From NCBI GenBank assembly GCA_946404495.1, contig CAMJDT010000031.1:1-33608 (forward strand): 33,608 nt of DNA, written 5' to 3'. The DNA comes from an uncultured Bacteroidales bacterium. GTDB taxonomy: Bacteria; Bacteroidota; Bacteroidia; Bacteroidales; Paludibacteraceae. The position numbers and the translations under genes were made by a program. Under the pieces are notes generated by a model. It was not told where the DNA came from and did no database searches. It was given only the letters and a program-made list of their open reading frames with translations. Shown in pieces: positions 1 to 9,053 of the stretch. Each line of letters opens with the position of its first letter. Position 1 is the stretch's first letter.

Positions 1-892
1 TGCCGATGACCACGCCGCCTTTGGCTGTGCCGTCGAGTTTGGTGATGGCGAGCGAAGTGACCTGCGTAGCGCGGGTGAACTGTTTGGCCTGTTCGAAAGC
101 ATTCTGACCCGTACTGCCGTCTAATACCAGCATCACATCGTGCGGAGCACCGGGTACGACCTTCTGCATCACGTTTTTGATCTTGGTCAATTCGTTCATC
201 AGGTTGATCTTGTTATGCAGACGGCCTGCGGTGTCGATGAGCACGACGTCGGCGTGATTGGCAACAGCGGACTGCAGCGTGTCGAAGGCCACGGAGGCGG
301 GGTCGGAACCCTGCTGCTGCTTGATGACCGGCACGCCTACACGTTCGCCCCAGATACAGAGTTGCTCTACGGCGGCAGCGCGGAAGGTGTCGGCAGCACC
401 GAGATAGACCTTCTTGCCCGCCTGCTTGAACTGCCATGCCAGTTTGCCGATCGTGGTGGTCTTGCCTACACCGTTGACACCGACGACCATGATGACATAA
501 GGATAATGATCCGCTTCGCTCAATGATTCGGAACTGCGTTCCTTAATGATGGATTGATTTAATGATGTATCATTTTCGGCCAAGAGCGCGCAGGTCTCCT
601 CCACGAGGATGCGGTTGAGTTCGGCGGTGCCGAGGTACTTATCCTGCTTTACGCGGTTCTGGATGCGTTCGATGATGCGCAATGTGGTCTCTACGCCTAC
701 ATCGGAGGTGATGAGTGCTTCCTCTAGTTCGTCGAGCACGTCGTCGTCAACGGTGGAGCGACCGGCGATCGCGCGGCCGAGTTTGGTGAGGACCGATTCC
801 TTGGTCTTCTCGAGACCCTGATTCAGCGTCTCCTGCTGCTGCCGAACTTCCTGTTCGGTCTTATTGCGTTTAAAAAAGTCAAAAAAACTCAT
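1..892 (-). CDS. ftsY: Signal recognition particle receptor FtsY, 3' end cut by window edge
   Basis: FtsY is the membrane-associated SRP receptor GTPase that docks ribosome-SRP complexes at the translocon. The reading frame begins at the ATG at 892-890 (MSFFDFFKRNK) and stays open to position 1, giving about 297 residues. It stops at the G4/G5 area, so only the last few tens of residues are missing. Visible motifs are the P-loop GVNGVGKTTTIGK, the DTFRAAA segment, DTAGR (G3) and TKLDGTAKGG (G4). The N-terminal acidic extension is very short, so this is a compact NG-type FtsY. The start lies one base after the stop of the upstream sugar transferase, so it is probably cotranscribed with the polysaccharide operon. 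A linker near residues 109-117 is encoded by a small 8-bp repeat. Family assignment is secure. Confidence 0.95.
   Translation of the reverse strand, partial: MSFFDFFKRNKTEQEVRQQQETLNQGLEKTKESVLTKLGRAIAGRSTVDDDVLDELEEALITSDVGVETTLRIIERIQNRVKQDKYLGTAELNRILVEETCALLAENDTSLNQSIIKERSSESLSEADHYPYVIMVVGVNGVGKTTTIGKLAWQFKQAGKKVYLGAADTFRAAAVEQLCIWGERVGVPVIKQQQGSDPASVAFDTLQSAVANHADVVLIDTAGRLHNKINLMNELTKIKNVMQKVVPGAPHDVMLVLDGSTGQNAFEQAKQFTRATQVTSLAITKLDGTAKGGVVIG
543..566. repeat. Three 8-bp repeat units inside the ftsY linker
   Basis: The units ttaatgat, ggattgat and ttaatgat lie head to tail. They encode part of the linker between the N-terminal helices and the GTPase core of FtsY. The array is short and partly degenerate, so chance is possible. 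It is listed because similar short-period arrays occur elsewhere in the window. Confidence 0.4.
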
Positions 893-893
893 A

Positions 894-1481
894 TTATCGT
901 AGTATTGCTTTAATTGTCAAAAATAGTATCCGTAGGTATTCGCCGAGGGTCGGATGATTGATATAGCGCATATTGAGTGCGATCTTGGCGGGCATGATCT
1001 CGTCGATATAGGTGCTGTCGGGGTCGTCGGATGCCGCGAGCAGACGGTTCTCGTCCACGTACTCAATGGAGGCATAGTCGGTGATGCCGGGGCGAACGGA
1101 GAGCACGCGGCGCTGCTCGTCGGTATAGAGGTCCACGTAGCGGCGCACCTCGGGTCGGGGACCGACGAGCGACATATCGCCGATGAGCACGTTGAGGAGT
1201 TGGGGAAGTTCGTCGATCTTGTATTTCCTTATATAATATCCCGCGCGCGTGACGCGAGGGTCGCGGTCGCCTACGGTGATGAGTCCCGCCTTGTCGGCAT
1301 TGACGCGCATCGAGCGGAACTTAAAGATGCGGAAGTCGCGCCCGTAACGCCCTACGCGCAGCTGGCGATAGAAGACAGGACCCGGGTCGTCGATGACGAT
1401 AATGAGCGCCACGATGATCAGCACCGGACTCAGTACCACGAGGCCGAAGAACGAGATTACTATATCAAAAATCCGAGTCAT
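894..1481 (-). CDS. Bacterial sugar transferase (PglC/WcaJ-type monotopic phosphoglycosyl transferase)
   Basis: This 195-residue protein belongs to the bacterial sugar transferase family (PF02397). Members move a sugar-1-phosphate from a nucleotide sugar onto undecaprenyl phosphate at the inner membrane, the first step of making a polysaccharide repeat unit. An N-terminal hydrophobic re-entrant segment (about 8-30) is followed by DDPGPVFYRQLRVG, KFRSM, the DELPQL segment holding the Asp-Glu catalytic dyad, GDMSLVGPRPE and RPGIT. The length fits the minimal PglC-like catalytic unit without the extra N-terminal membrane region of WcaJ/WbaP. The upstream gene also encodes a phosphoglycosyl transferase of the unrelated polytopic fold, so the cluster has two candidate priming enzymes. 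The sugar substrate cannot be told from sequence. Confidence 0.93.
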   Translation of the reverse strand: MTRIFDIVISFFGLVVLSPVLIIVALIIVIDDPGPVFYRQLRVGRYGRDFRIFKFRSMRVNADKAGLITVGDRDPRVTRAGYYIRKYKIDELPQLLNVLIGDMSLVGPRPEVRRYVDLYTDEQRRVLSVRPGITDYASIEYVDENRLLAASDDPDSTYIDEIMPAKIALNMRYINHPTLGEYLRILFLTIKAILR

Positions 1482-1485
1482 TCTT

Positions 1486-1504
1486 AATTTTTAATTTTTA
1501 ATTT
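1486..1504. repeat. 7-bp tandem repeat (aattttt) at a gene junction
   Basis: Two full copies and one partial copy of aattttt span the last codons and TAA stop of the fusion gene and lead into the ATG of the sugar transferase. On the coding strand this gives an A-rich, unstructured segment just before the start codon. It is one of several 7-bp-period arrays at junctions in this window. Confidence 0.7.
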
Positions 1505-3668
1505 CCTTATACGCTTCGTGGAAGGATTGGATGATATAGTCGATGTCGCTGTCGGAGAGGAGCGTGTGGAGCGGCAGGGTGACCTCGTTCTCGAAGAGGC
1601 GGTAGGCATTGGGGTAGTCCTTGATATCGAAGCCGAGCTCACGGTAAGCCGTCATCATCGGCAAGGGTTTGTAGTGCACATTGGTTGCGATACCGCGTTC
1701 GGCCAACAGCGCGATGAGGCGGTTGCACTGCTCGCGGGTGAAGCCTACGAGGTGGGTGATATAGAGGTGTCCGGACGAGACATGACGGTCTACGAAGTGG
1801 GGCAGTACGCGCAGGTTAAGGTCGCTCAGCCCGCGGTTGTAGCGCTCGATGATCTCGCGCCGACGTGCCAACAGGGCGGGGTAGCGCTCCAACTGACCCA
1901 ATCCGATGGCCGACATGATATCCGTCATATTGCATTTATACCAGGGTCCGACGATATCGTATTCCCAAGCTCCGAGTTTGGTCTTGGCCAGAGCATCCTT
2001 GTTCTGTCCGTGGAGGGAGAAGAGTTGCAGCTGTTGGTAGATGCTATCGTTGTCGAGTCCCTCGCGGCTGCGCCAGGTGACCGCACCGCCCTCGGCGGTT
2101 GTCAGGTTCTTGACGGCGTGGAAGCTGAAGGAGGTGAAGTCGGCTATCTCGCCTGCCATCTTACCGTCGCGTGAGGCACCAAAGGCGTGTGCGCTGTCGG
2201 CGATGACGATGACGCGTCCGTAGAGCCGCTGGATATCGTTGGCGGGGGAGAAGAGTTCTTTGTGGGCTTCCACGGCACGGAAGATACTTTCGTAGTCGCA
2301 GATACATCCGGCGAGGTCGACGGCGATGACAGCTTTGGTCTTGGAGGTGATCGCAGCCGCAAGACGGTCGTAGTCCATCTCGAGCGAGTCGGGCTGCGAA
2401 TCGATCATGACAGGCGTGGCGCCTACGTGCAGAATGACCGAAGCGGAAGCCGTGTAGGTGTACGCAGGCACGATCACTTCGTCACCGGGACCTATACCGA
2501 GTAGGCGGAGCGACAACTCGAGCGCCGCCGTAGCGCTATTGAGACAGACGGCACGGTCGGTGTGGCAGGTCTCGGCGATACGTTGCTCAAACTCCTTGGT
2601 CTTGGGTCCTGTCGTGATCCAACCCGAGCGCATCGCTTCGCTTACCAACTTGATCTCACGGTTGGTGAGGTCGGGCGGCGAGAAGGGAATGACGGGGTGT
2701 GTCTGTGCGTCGGCGCGTACGCCGTACTTACGCATCAGCGGGAACTTGATCATATAGAGCGCCACAAGCGGCAGCAGCGTCAGGGCAAAGATCTCATACC
2801 AGGTCCACGGCAACCAGATGACGGCGGCGCAGACAGCAGCCTGAATGACGGCATAGATGGTTGTGACCCAAAGCTGCGGGATGCCGGCCTCGTTGGCCAG
2901 GATCTGGTAGAGGTGCAGGCGGTGCGCCTGAACGATGTTCTGATGAATACAGATTCGATGCACGATCGTGCATACGGCATCTACGCCGTAGACGGCGAGG
3001 AAGAGGATATAACGTATCTGACCCGTTGCGCGATAGAGCATTAGTAGCAGCGTGATGACCCAAACGGACATGACGATACTGCCTATATCACCCGTGAAAC
3101 AGAGCGCACGGCGGCGGAAGTTGCAGAAGAGGAAGATGCCCTCGGCAATGAGTGCGAACCAGATGAAGTCGGGGTCGACGAAGGGCGTGACGGTGAGGTT
3201 GACCACCTGCAGCGCACCTAACACCACCACGGTGTAGAGACCGTGCATACCGTTGATGCCGTCCATGAAATTATAGATATTAACCACCGCTAAACAGAGC
3301 ACGATGAGCGGCAGGATCCACCACGGCGAGAGCATCGTAAAGACACCCGTCGCGATACCAATCATGACGATCGAGAGGGTCTGCAGACTCAGACGCGACC
3401 ACCAAGGCAGCGCGTGTATGTCATCCCAGAGGCTGATGATAGCCAAGATCGAGAAGGCTCCCGTGAGCGTCCATACCTGCTCGGAGGTGGGGTGCGCCAA
3501 GGCGTAGAGCAACACGGCAAACCAGAAGATGATGCCGCCGCCGATGATCGTAGGCGTGAAGTGCGAACTGCGCTCGTTGGGCACATCGTACAGACCGCGC
3601 TGCCGCGCAATGCGGAAGTAGATGATGAGCGAGAGAATCAGAATAAGTGTTGTAAGGGCGTATACCAT
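1491..3668 (-). CDS. Fusion of WecA/MraY-like phosphoglycosyl transferase and DegT/DnrJ/EryC1-type aminotransferase
   Basis: This is a single 725-residue frame with two enzymes. Residues 1 to about 320 are a polytopic GT4-type polyprenyl-phosphate sugar-1-phosphate transferase (PF00953) with about ten membrane segments, WDDIHAL near 81, NFMDGING at 133-140 and a basic H/R-rich loop near 245-252. Residues from about 327 to 725 are a full-length PLP-dependent sugar aminotransferase: GWITTGPKT, NSATAALEL, PAYTYTAS, DSAHAFG with the PLP-contacting Asp at about 501, and SFHAVKN with the Schiff-base Lys at about 520. Both halves look intact with no sign of a frameshift. Such aminotransferases make amino sugars (4-amino-4,6-dideoxy or 3-amino types), so the fusion may couple sugar amination to lipid loading. 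The start is an ATG 17 bases after the epimerase stop. Assembly error is unlikely but not excluded. Confidence 0.9.
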   Translation of the reverse strand: MVYALTTLILILSLIIYFRIARQRGLYDVPNERSSHFTPTIIGGGIIFWFAVLLYALAHPTSEQVWTLTGAFSILAIISLWDDIHALPWWSRLSLQTLSIVMIGIATGVFTMLSPWWILPLIVLCLAVVNIYNFMDGINGMHGLYTVVVLGALQVVNLTVTPFVDPDFIWFALIAEGIFLFCNFRRRALCFTGDIGSIVMSVWVITLLLMLYRATGQIRYILFLAVYGVDAVCTIVHRICIHQNIVQAHRLHLYQILANEAGIPQLWVTTIYAVIQAAVCAAVIWLPWTWYEIFALTLLPLVALYMIKFPLMRKYGVRADAQTHPVIPFSPPDLTNREIKLVSEAMRSGWITTGPKTKEFEQRIAETCHTDRAVCLNSATAALELSLRLLGIGPGDEVIVPAYTYTASASVILHVGATPVMIDSQPDSLEMDYDRLAAAITSKTKAVIAVDLAGCICDYESIFRAVEAHKELFSPANDIQRLYGRVIVIADSAHAFGASRDGKMAGEIADFTSFSFHAVKNLTTAEGGAVTWRSREGLDNDSIYQQLQLFSLHGQNKDALAKTKLGAWEYDIVGPWYKCNMTDIMSAIGLGQLERYPALLARRREIIERYNRGLSDLNLRVLPHFVDRHVSSGHLYITHLVGFTREQCNRLIALLAERGIATNVHYKPLPMMTAYRELGFDIKDYPNAYRLFENEVTLPLHTLLSDSDIDYIIQSFHEAYKEIKN

Positions 3669-3685
3669 GTTAATTTACCATTTAG

Positions 3686-4597
3686 TCATTTTTTTAATTC
3701 CTCAATTCTGTAGTTGCTCAGCACGTCGGTCGGGGTGAAATGGAAGGTGTCACAGAGGAGACGATTGCTGAACGTAAGGGATTCGGTCATCTTGAGGAGT
3801 TTGGTGGTGCAGAACGGGCTGTTCTCGCCGAAGATATCTCCTATGCGTGCCAAGGCCTTAGCCAGCCACAGCGGGATAGACAGCGGTGGGCGTTTACCTA
3901 ATTGGCGGGCGATGAGTTCGGATAGTTCACCGAACGAGGGCTGACGGCTGTCGGCCACGTTGTAGATACCTCCCTTGTCGGCCACAAGCGGCACGAGGCG
4001 GGCGATGTCGGAAGCCATGAAGACGCTGCGGCGGCAGGCTCCGTGGTTGATGTTGACATAGTAGCCGCGCCGGATGCCATTCACCATCGAACCTAAGTTA
4101 CCCGGTGCATCGAAGCCTGCCAAGAGCGAGGGACGCAGTATCGTGAGCGTCACCTGATGGCGGCTACACCAGTCGATGAGGAAGCGTTCGGCCTGAATCT
4201 TACTCTCTGCGTACGGCGTACCGCCGAGCAGCGGTTGCGACTCGTCGAGGTTCTCGCCGCGCTCCGTGCCATAGACGGCTACGGTGCTGATGAAGATAAG
4301 CGCACGCGGCAGACCGCTCTGCTCCAATGCCCGGCAGAGCCGCTCCGTGCCGCCGAAGTTGATATCGAAGAACGACTGCTCTTCCTCCTTGGTCTTGGGC
4401 ACCACGTGCGCCTTGCCCGCGGCGTGCAGCACGATATCGTAGCGGCAGGGTAGAGTCGGCGTCTCGCACGACAGATCGCAGCGCAGCATATCGCGCTCGG
4501 TGGGTCCGAGTGTCGTGACCTCGTACAGCTCCGTGAGCTGCGGCAGCGTGTTGCGGCCTAAGAAGCCGGATGATCCTGTATATAGTAATTTAGTCAT
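3686..4597 (-). CDS. NAD-dependent nucleotide-sugar epimerase/dehydratase (extended SDR)
   Basis: This 303-residue short-chain dehydrogenase of the extended epimerase type probably changes a UDP- or dTDP-sugar for the surface polysaccharide. The NAD-binding motif TGSSGFLG is at 7-14, the active-site serine region is ISTVAVYG, and the catalytic YxxxK is Y129-K133 (YAESK). LRPSLLAG and the C-terminal substrate-binding region follow. It resembles the WbpV/WcaG-like epimerases often found beside WecA-type transferases, so a 4-epimerase or 4-reductase acting on UDP-HexNAc is plausible, but substrate specificity is inferred only from context. The ATG begins three bases after the GT2 stop codon, and its own stop lies 17 bases before the fusion gene. 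Confidence 0.88.
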   Translation of the reverse strand: MTKLLYTGSSGFLGRNTLPQLTELYEVTTLGPTERDMLRCDLSCETPTLPCRYDIVLHAAGKAHVVPKTKEEEQSFFDINFGGTERLCRALEQSGLPRALIFISTVAVYGTERGENLDESQPLLGGTPYAESKIQAERFLIDWCSRHQVTLTILRPSLLAGFDAPGNLGSMVNGIRRGYYVNINHGACRRSVFMASDIARLVPLVADKGGIYNVADSRQPSFGELSELIARQLGKRPPLSIPLWLAKALARIGDIFGENSPFCTTKLLKMTESLTFSNRLLCDTFHFTPTDVLSNYRIEELKK

Positions 4598-4600
4598 TTT

Positions 4601-5353
4601 CTAATTCAATTTCTTCATAGTTGCTTTCGCGAGGTGACTCATTAGGCAGTATATTGCCGTGAGGAGGGGGAGACCTTGCTCGCGGCGGAGGATATGCCAG
4701 GTCCAGGCGACGGTCCTCAGTTTATTATGCGAGACGGAGGTATCGCTGATGCGGTAGAGCATCTCGACGGTGTTGGTGTTGTAGGCTACATAACCGTCGC
4801 GCAGCATCGACAGCCAGCAGCAGAAGTCCTCGTGTCCGATCTGCGGGAAATAACGCTTGCCGAGGGTGTAGGTGTTGTAGATAACGGTCGAGCAGGCGAT
4901 GTAATTGCCGCGCATGAGTTGGCGGAAGGTAGCCGTCTCGGGTGCGGTGATGACGCGTCCGGCGCGTGTGCCGCGGGCATCCGTCTTCTCGTAGTTGCTA
5001 TAGACGATATCGGCGGTGGTGGTATGCATGAGGTAACACTGATGCATCAGTTTGTCGGGCAACCACCTATCATCGCTATCGAGGAAGGCGATATATTGTC
5101 CCGTGGCAGCGTCTGTTCCCTCGTTGCGCGGCACGGCGGGACTGCCGGAAGGCGTCGAGCGGGTGATGACACGCATGTGGGGTTCCCGAGCCGCCAGTTC
5201 GCGTAGTATGGCAGGACTGCCGTCCGTGGAACCGTCGTCCACGACGATGAGTTCCCAGCTCCGGAGCGTCTGGTCAAAGACCGACTGCACGGCTTCCTTG
5301 ACGTACCGCTCGGCGTTGTAACAGGGCATTATGACGGATACTAACGGACTCAT
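4601..5353 (-). CDS. Family 2 glycosyltransferase
   Basis: This 250-residue cytoplasmic GT-A fold glycosyltransferase adds a sugar from a nucleotide donor to the growing lipid-linked oligosaccharide. It shows the family 2 opening VSVIMPCYNAERYV, the nucleotide-binding VVDDGSTDGS, the metal-binding DSDD at about 93-96 and the acceptor-side GHEDFCCWL in which ED is the usual base region. Its ATG overlaps the stop of the preceding glycosyltransferase by four bases (ATGA), a sign of translational coupling. Donor and linkage cannot be predicted. Confidence 0.92.
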   Translation of the reverse strand: MSPLVSVIMPCYNAERYVKEAVQSVFDQTLRSWELIVVDDGSTDGSPAILRELAAREPHMRVITRSTPSGSPAVPRNEGTDAATGQYIAFLDSDDRWLPDKLMHQCYLMHTTTADIVYSNYEKTDARGTRAGRVITAPETATFRQLMRGNYIACSTVIYNTYTLGKRYFPQIGHEDFCCWLSMLRDGYVAYNTNTVEMLYRISDTSVSHNKLRTVAWTWHILRREQGLPLLTAIYCLMSHLAKATMKKLN

Positions 5354-6429
5354 AGCTCTTGCAGTCGGGTGATTAGTTCGTGATTATCTTCTACAGCTTC
5401 TGTGGCGGGCAACTCGCGGGCGCGAGCGCGACAGGCATCGAGGGCTTCTGTCGTGAGAGAGCGGAGGAAGGCCGTGATAGCGTCTTCGGAGGAGGCATCT
5501 ACTGCAAAACCGATGCCGTAGTCGCGTATGCGCTCGGCAAGGAAGGTGCCGGCGCTGACGACGATCGGCGTCTGCATCACGAGTGCCTCGTACAGTTTAT
5601 TGGGTTCCGCATAGCGCACATTCGGCTGCGCAGCATCGTAGGTCGCAACCGCAAGATCCGTTGCCGCATAGATACGCGGCAGGTCGTCGGGGTTGGTGTA
5701 GGCGCCGTGGAAGCGGATATTGGGGTACTGCCTGAGCGGCTCAAAGTCGGGATTCATCGGCCCGTAGAAATGGAAGGTGTGCTGCGGAAAATGCTTCCCC
5801 ACGACCTCCGCAAAGCGATAGACGGTTCGGTACCGGATGAATCCGATGAAGGAGATATCGAGGTGGTCGATGGTCGTCGGTCGTTGGTCGTTAGTCGAAG
5901 CCCCGATCAGTCGTCTGTCGGCTTTGTTGAGCGCGAGGCAGGTGTTGGCGGGACGCTTATTAGCGAAATGGTAGCGGAGGAAACCCTCCGAGGTGAAGAT
6001 CGCGAGGCTTGCGCGGCGGATGATACGACGGTCCAGGCACTCCAGGAGCTTCGGCAGCAACCTATAGCGCTGCAGTCCTGCCTCCAGGTGCATGAGGTCG
6101 GCTTCCTCGTAGATATAACGTACGCGCGGCGCCACGAGGCGGAACACGAGCGCGAGATCGAGACCGTAGAGGTAATAGAGCGCATCGCGTCCGTGCGTAC
6201 GGAGTATGTCGCGTATCTCGCGGCGGTAGATCATGAGCCGCTGGCGGTAGCGCTCGCTTGTGAGGTCGGCGAGAAAATGCAAGGGATAGTCTGCTTCGTC
6301 CTTGCCACGCTGACCGTTACGCACGTGACAATAGACCGTCACGCGGTATCCAGCCGCGATCAGATCCTGTACACGCCGCCTGCAGTGCGAGTCGTGGGAG
6401 GAGTTAAATATGCAGACTACATTTACCAT
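5350..6429 (-). CDS. GT4-like (GT-B fold) glycosyltransferase with a heptamer-encoded linker
   Basis: This 359-residue protein looks like a GT-B glycosyltransferase. It has an N-terminal Rossmann half (VVCIFNSSHDSHCRRRVQDL), an inter-domain linker near 175-190 and a C-terminal half with HFYGP, IRFHGAYTNPDDLP and the E-x7-E-like segment EPNKLYEAL. It probably extends the repeat unit at the cytoplasmic membrane face. The linker contains the peptide STNDQRPTT, encoded by five tandem 7-bp units at 5864-5898; the same peptide occurs in IspG of this window. The ATG directly follows the TAA of the upstream CotH-like gene (TAAATG), and the gene's own end overlaps the GT2 start. Confidence 0.85.
   Translation of the reverse strand: MVNVVCIFNSSHDSHCRRRVQDLIAAGYRVTVYCHVRNGQRGKDEADYPLHFLADLTSERYRQRLMIYRREIRDILRTHGRDALYYLYGLDLALVFRLVAPRVRYIYEEADLMHLEAGLQRYRLLPKLLECLDRRIIRRASLAIFTSEGFLRYHFANKRPANTCLALNKADRRLIGASTNDQRPTTIDHLDISFIGFIRYRTVYRFAEVVGKHFPQHTFHFYGPMNPDFEPLRQYPNIRFHGAYTNPDDLPRIYAATDLAVATYDAAQPNVRYAEPNKLYEALVMQTPIVVSAGTFLAERIRDYGIGFAVDASSEDAITAFLRSLTTEALDACRARARELPATEAVEDNHELITRLQEL
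5864..5898. repeat. 7-bp tandem repeat inside a glycosyltransferase gene
   Basis: Five units run head to tail: tggtcga, tggtcgt, cggtcgt, tggtcgt, tagtcga. On the coding strand the unit is ACGACCA. It is read as the peptide STNDQRPTTID in the linker between the two Rossmann domains. The array shares 15 bases exactly with the one in ispG at 16793-16820. Confidence 0.9.
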
Positions 6430-7872
6430 TTAGTCAATTATCTCTCCTGTTATAGTATATAGTTTGCCGTCTTTGACGATCAGGAGTTGACCGTTGCGGA
6501 GGATCTTGATCGCAGAGCAGTTGGTGCCGGTGCGGGTCTCATCCAGTCCGTCTTCGGGATCAACAGGCGGATCTTCGGGATCGACAGGCGGTTCGACAGG
6601 TAGCGGCATCGGACGTATCGCTGCGACGGCCTCGTCCATCCATATTTGGCGTTCGCCGAGGTAGGCGATCATCGTCGAGATCTGTTCGCTGGCGGGCGCG
6701 TACTCGGGCCACCACCGCGTGTTATCGAGCAGAACGGCCGAATCCAGGGTCGCGATGAGCGGCATCTCAAGCAGGCTGTCCAACTGCTCGATGATATTCT
6801 CGAAGGCCGTTATAGAATCGTAGAGGTCGGTGTAGTAGCGCGCAAAGAGCGAATCGGAGCGGGCAAAGAGTGACTCAAACCACCACATATCATGTATCGG
6901 CGCCCACTGCTCTTGCAGGTAGGGGGTGAAGGTGCCGCCAAAGTCCCAAGCCGGACCCATTTGAACGGGTGAGTCGAGGGTGTCGTATTTGACAAAGTAT
7001 ATGTTACTGCCCGCGGCATCGCGGTCGCCCAAGATATCGTGCACCATCAGCCAGCGTGCAAACGAAGGCAACTGCAACCAATTGGTAGCACAGCTATCTC
7101 CCTGCATCTGCACCTCTATCGAGTCGATGATACGCGTCAGGTATTCGGTCTGAACGGGCAGGATCTCATCGTCCTCGGGGTACTTGAGCGTGTAGTTAAA
7201 CAGGTAGGTATTGGAGGGGATATAGAACGCCTCGTTCCACCAGTAAGGATCGTACTCAAAGATAAAACCCGTCTTATTGACATTGATGCGGCACTTGGTG
7301 TTGCGCTTGATGTTTTCGCTCAGCACGTACTGCCCGCGGAAGTCACCGTTGAGAATGAGAAAGACCAGCTCGTTATCCGGTGTCCAGGGCATACCGACCG
7401 CGCGGTTGGCAAATTTGCCGGCCAGCGTCTCATAGCAGCGGCTATTGAGCAGCACCCAGTCCTTGTCCTTGTATCGGTCGTCATCGCCACGCAGCAGCAG
7501 ATCGGCCTTGGTCTGCAGCTTGATCTTATAGGGGAACTTAATCTGATTGGCCGCCGTGGTGTTGCCCCTCACGCGCAGTGTCAGTCCGCTCAGGTCCTCT
7601 ATATACGGACCGCTGCGGTAGACGGTGTCGTAGCCTACGGTGATGACCATTTGAGCCGGTACGCTCTCGTTGTTGGTGATGCCGATACCTACGCACCCCT
7701 CGGGCGGATAGATGGCCTCGCAGGTGGGGAAGACGCTGTCGACGGTCGTGATGTCCACGATCGGGATGGCGAGCGCTCGCGCCCGTGCGATGAGCGCCTC
7801 GTTGTCGTAGTATTGCGCCGAGAGGGTTAGCGGCAGCAGCGTGAGCAATATAGCGGATGTGATCTTATTCAT
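6430..7872 (-). CDS. Secreted CotH-like kinase family protein with T9SS-type C-terminal tail
   Basis: This 480-residue exported protein is of the CotH family (PF08757), whose spore-coat member is an atypical protein kinase. The signal peptide ([20 protein letters not shown]) is followed by RVRGNT, FPYKIKL, the KDWVLLNS segment, [24 protein letters not shown] and [10 protein letters not shown], which match the conserved CotH order. A proline/acid linker with two PPVDPED copies (about 430-443) leads to [17 protein letters not shown], a pattern typical of T9SS sorting domains in Bacteroidales, so the protein is likely surface-exposed or secreted. It overlaps the wecB stop by four bases. Whether it has kinase activity or any role in the polysaccharide is unknown; location in the operon suggests a link. 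Confidence 0.85.
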   Translation of the reverse strand: MNKITSAILLTLLPLTLSAQYYDNEALIARARALAIPIVDITTVDSVFPTCEAIYPPEGCVGIGITNNESVPAQMVITVGYDTVYRSGPYIEDLSGLTLRVRGNTTAANQIKFPYKIKLQTKADLLLRGDDDRYKDKDWVLLNSRCYETLAGKFANRAVGMPWTPDNELVFLILNGDFRGQYVLSENIKRNTKCRINVNKTGFIFEYDPYWWNEAFYIPSNTYLFNYTLKYPEDDEILPVQTEYLTRIIDSIEVQMQGDSCATNWLQLPSFARWLMVHDILGDRDAAGSNIYFVKYDTLDSPVQMGPAWDFGGTFTPYLQEQWAPIHDMWWFESLFARSDSLFARYYTDLYDSITAFENIIEQLDSLLEMPLIATLDSAVLLDNTRWWPEYAPASEQISTMIAYLGERQIWMDEAVAAIRPMPLPVEPPVDPEDPPVDPEDGLDETRTGTNCSAIKILRNGQLLIVKDGKLYTITGEIID

Positions 7873-9053
7873 GATTGTGTTTTAAAGAATTCGATGATTC
7901 GCCCGCAGGCTTTTCCGTCTCCGTAGGGGTTGACGGCCTGCGACATGTGGAGGTAGAAGGCCTTGTCGGTGAGCAGGCGTGCGGTCTCGGAGACGATTTT
8001 CTCGTAGTCGGTACCTACCAGCCTTACCGTTCCGGCCTCGACGGCTTCGGGGCGTTCCGTCGTCTCACGCATCACGAGCACGGGTTTACCCAGTCCCGGT
8101 GCCTCCTCCTGAATACCGCCTGAGTCGGTGAGCACCAGCGTGCTGCGGTTCATCAGATAGACGAAGGGCAGATACTCCAGGGGTTCGATGAAGAAGAGGT
8201 TCGTCTTCTCATCCTCTTTCAGCCGGCTGACGTCGCCAAAGACCGTGCGCACAGCCTCCCGTACATTGGGGTTGAGGTGCATCGGATAGACGAAGTCCAC
8301 CTCGGGGAACCGAGCTGCGAGGTCGCGGATCGCGCGGCAGATATGGAGGAATCCCTCGCCGAAGTTCTCGCGCCGGTGCCCGGTGATGAGCACGAGTCGC
8401 TGAGTGCTGCTGAGGCGGGAGGTGTCGTAGCCGTAGGTGCGCAGCGAGTCGCTGAGCGTCGCCTCGAGCGTGGGGGTGTCTTGTATCTTCTGCACCACCT
8501 GATGCAGGGCGTCGATGACGGTATTGCCCGTGACGAGGATATGTTCGGCGGGGATATGTTCGTCGATGAGATGCTGCCGGCTGAGCGGCGTAGGCGCCAG
8601 GTGGTAGGTGGTGAGTCGTGCCGTGAGTTGGCGGTTCATCTCCTCCGGCCAGGGACTGTATATATCGTAGGTGCGCAGGCCTGCCTCCACGTGCGCGACG
8701 GGTATCTGTTGGTAGAAAGCCGCGAGGGCAGCTGCCGTCGAGGTAGAGGTGTCGCCGTGTACAAACACTACATCCGGATTGACCTCTTTCAGTATATCTC
8801 TCAACCCCAGCAGTACGCGCGAGGTGATGTCGTAGAGGTCCTGACCTTGCTGCATGATATTGAGGTCGTAGTCGGGACGAACGTCAAAGAGGCGCAGCAC
8901 CTGGTCGAGCATCTCGCGGTGCTGACCTGTCACGCACACGAGGGTGCGGAACGCATCCTTCTCGGCCTGAAAGGCCTTGACGAGCGGACACATCTTAATG
9001 GCCTCGGGCCGTGTGCCGAATATGAGTAGAACGGTCTTCATTCGCTTAGTCAT
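7869..9053 (-). CDS. wecB: UDP-N-acetylglucosamine 2-epimerase (non-hydrolysing)
   Basis: This enzyme interconverts UDP-GlcNAc and UDP-ManNAc in the cytoplasm, supplying ManNAc-type precursors for surface polysaccharide. The 394-residue sequence is full length and shows [60 protein letters not shown] and [18 protein letters not shown], all hallmarks of the non-hydrolysing family. The ATG at 9053 overlaps the upstream stop by eight bases; a second ATG at 9041 ([12 protein letters not shown]) matches the usual family start and may be the real one. No WecC-like dehydrogenase is present here, so the final sugar could be ManNAc itself or a product made by enzymes elsewhere. Confidence 0.96.
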   Translation of the reverse strand: MTKRMKTVLLIFGTRPEAIKMCPLVKAFQAEKDAFRTLVCVTGQHREMLDQVLRLFDVRPDYDLNIMQQGQDLYDITSRVLLGLRDILKEVNPDVVFVHGDTSTSTAAALAAFYQQIPVAHVEAGLRTYDIYSPWPEEMNRQLTARLTTYHLAPTPLSRQHLIDEHIPAEHILVTGNTVIDALHQVVQKIQDTPTLEATLSDSLRTYGYDTSRLSSTQRLVLITGHRRENFGEGFLHICRAIRDLAARFPEVDFVYPMHLNPNVREAVRTVFGDVSRLKEDEKTNLFFIEPLEYLPFVYLMNRSTLVLTDSGGIQEEAPGLGKPVLVMRETTERPEAVEAGTVRLVGTDYEKIVSETARLLTDKAFYLHMSQAVNPYGDGKACGRIIEFFKTQS

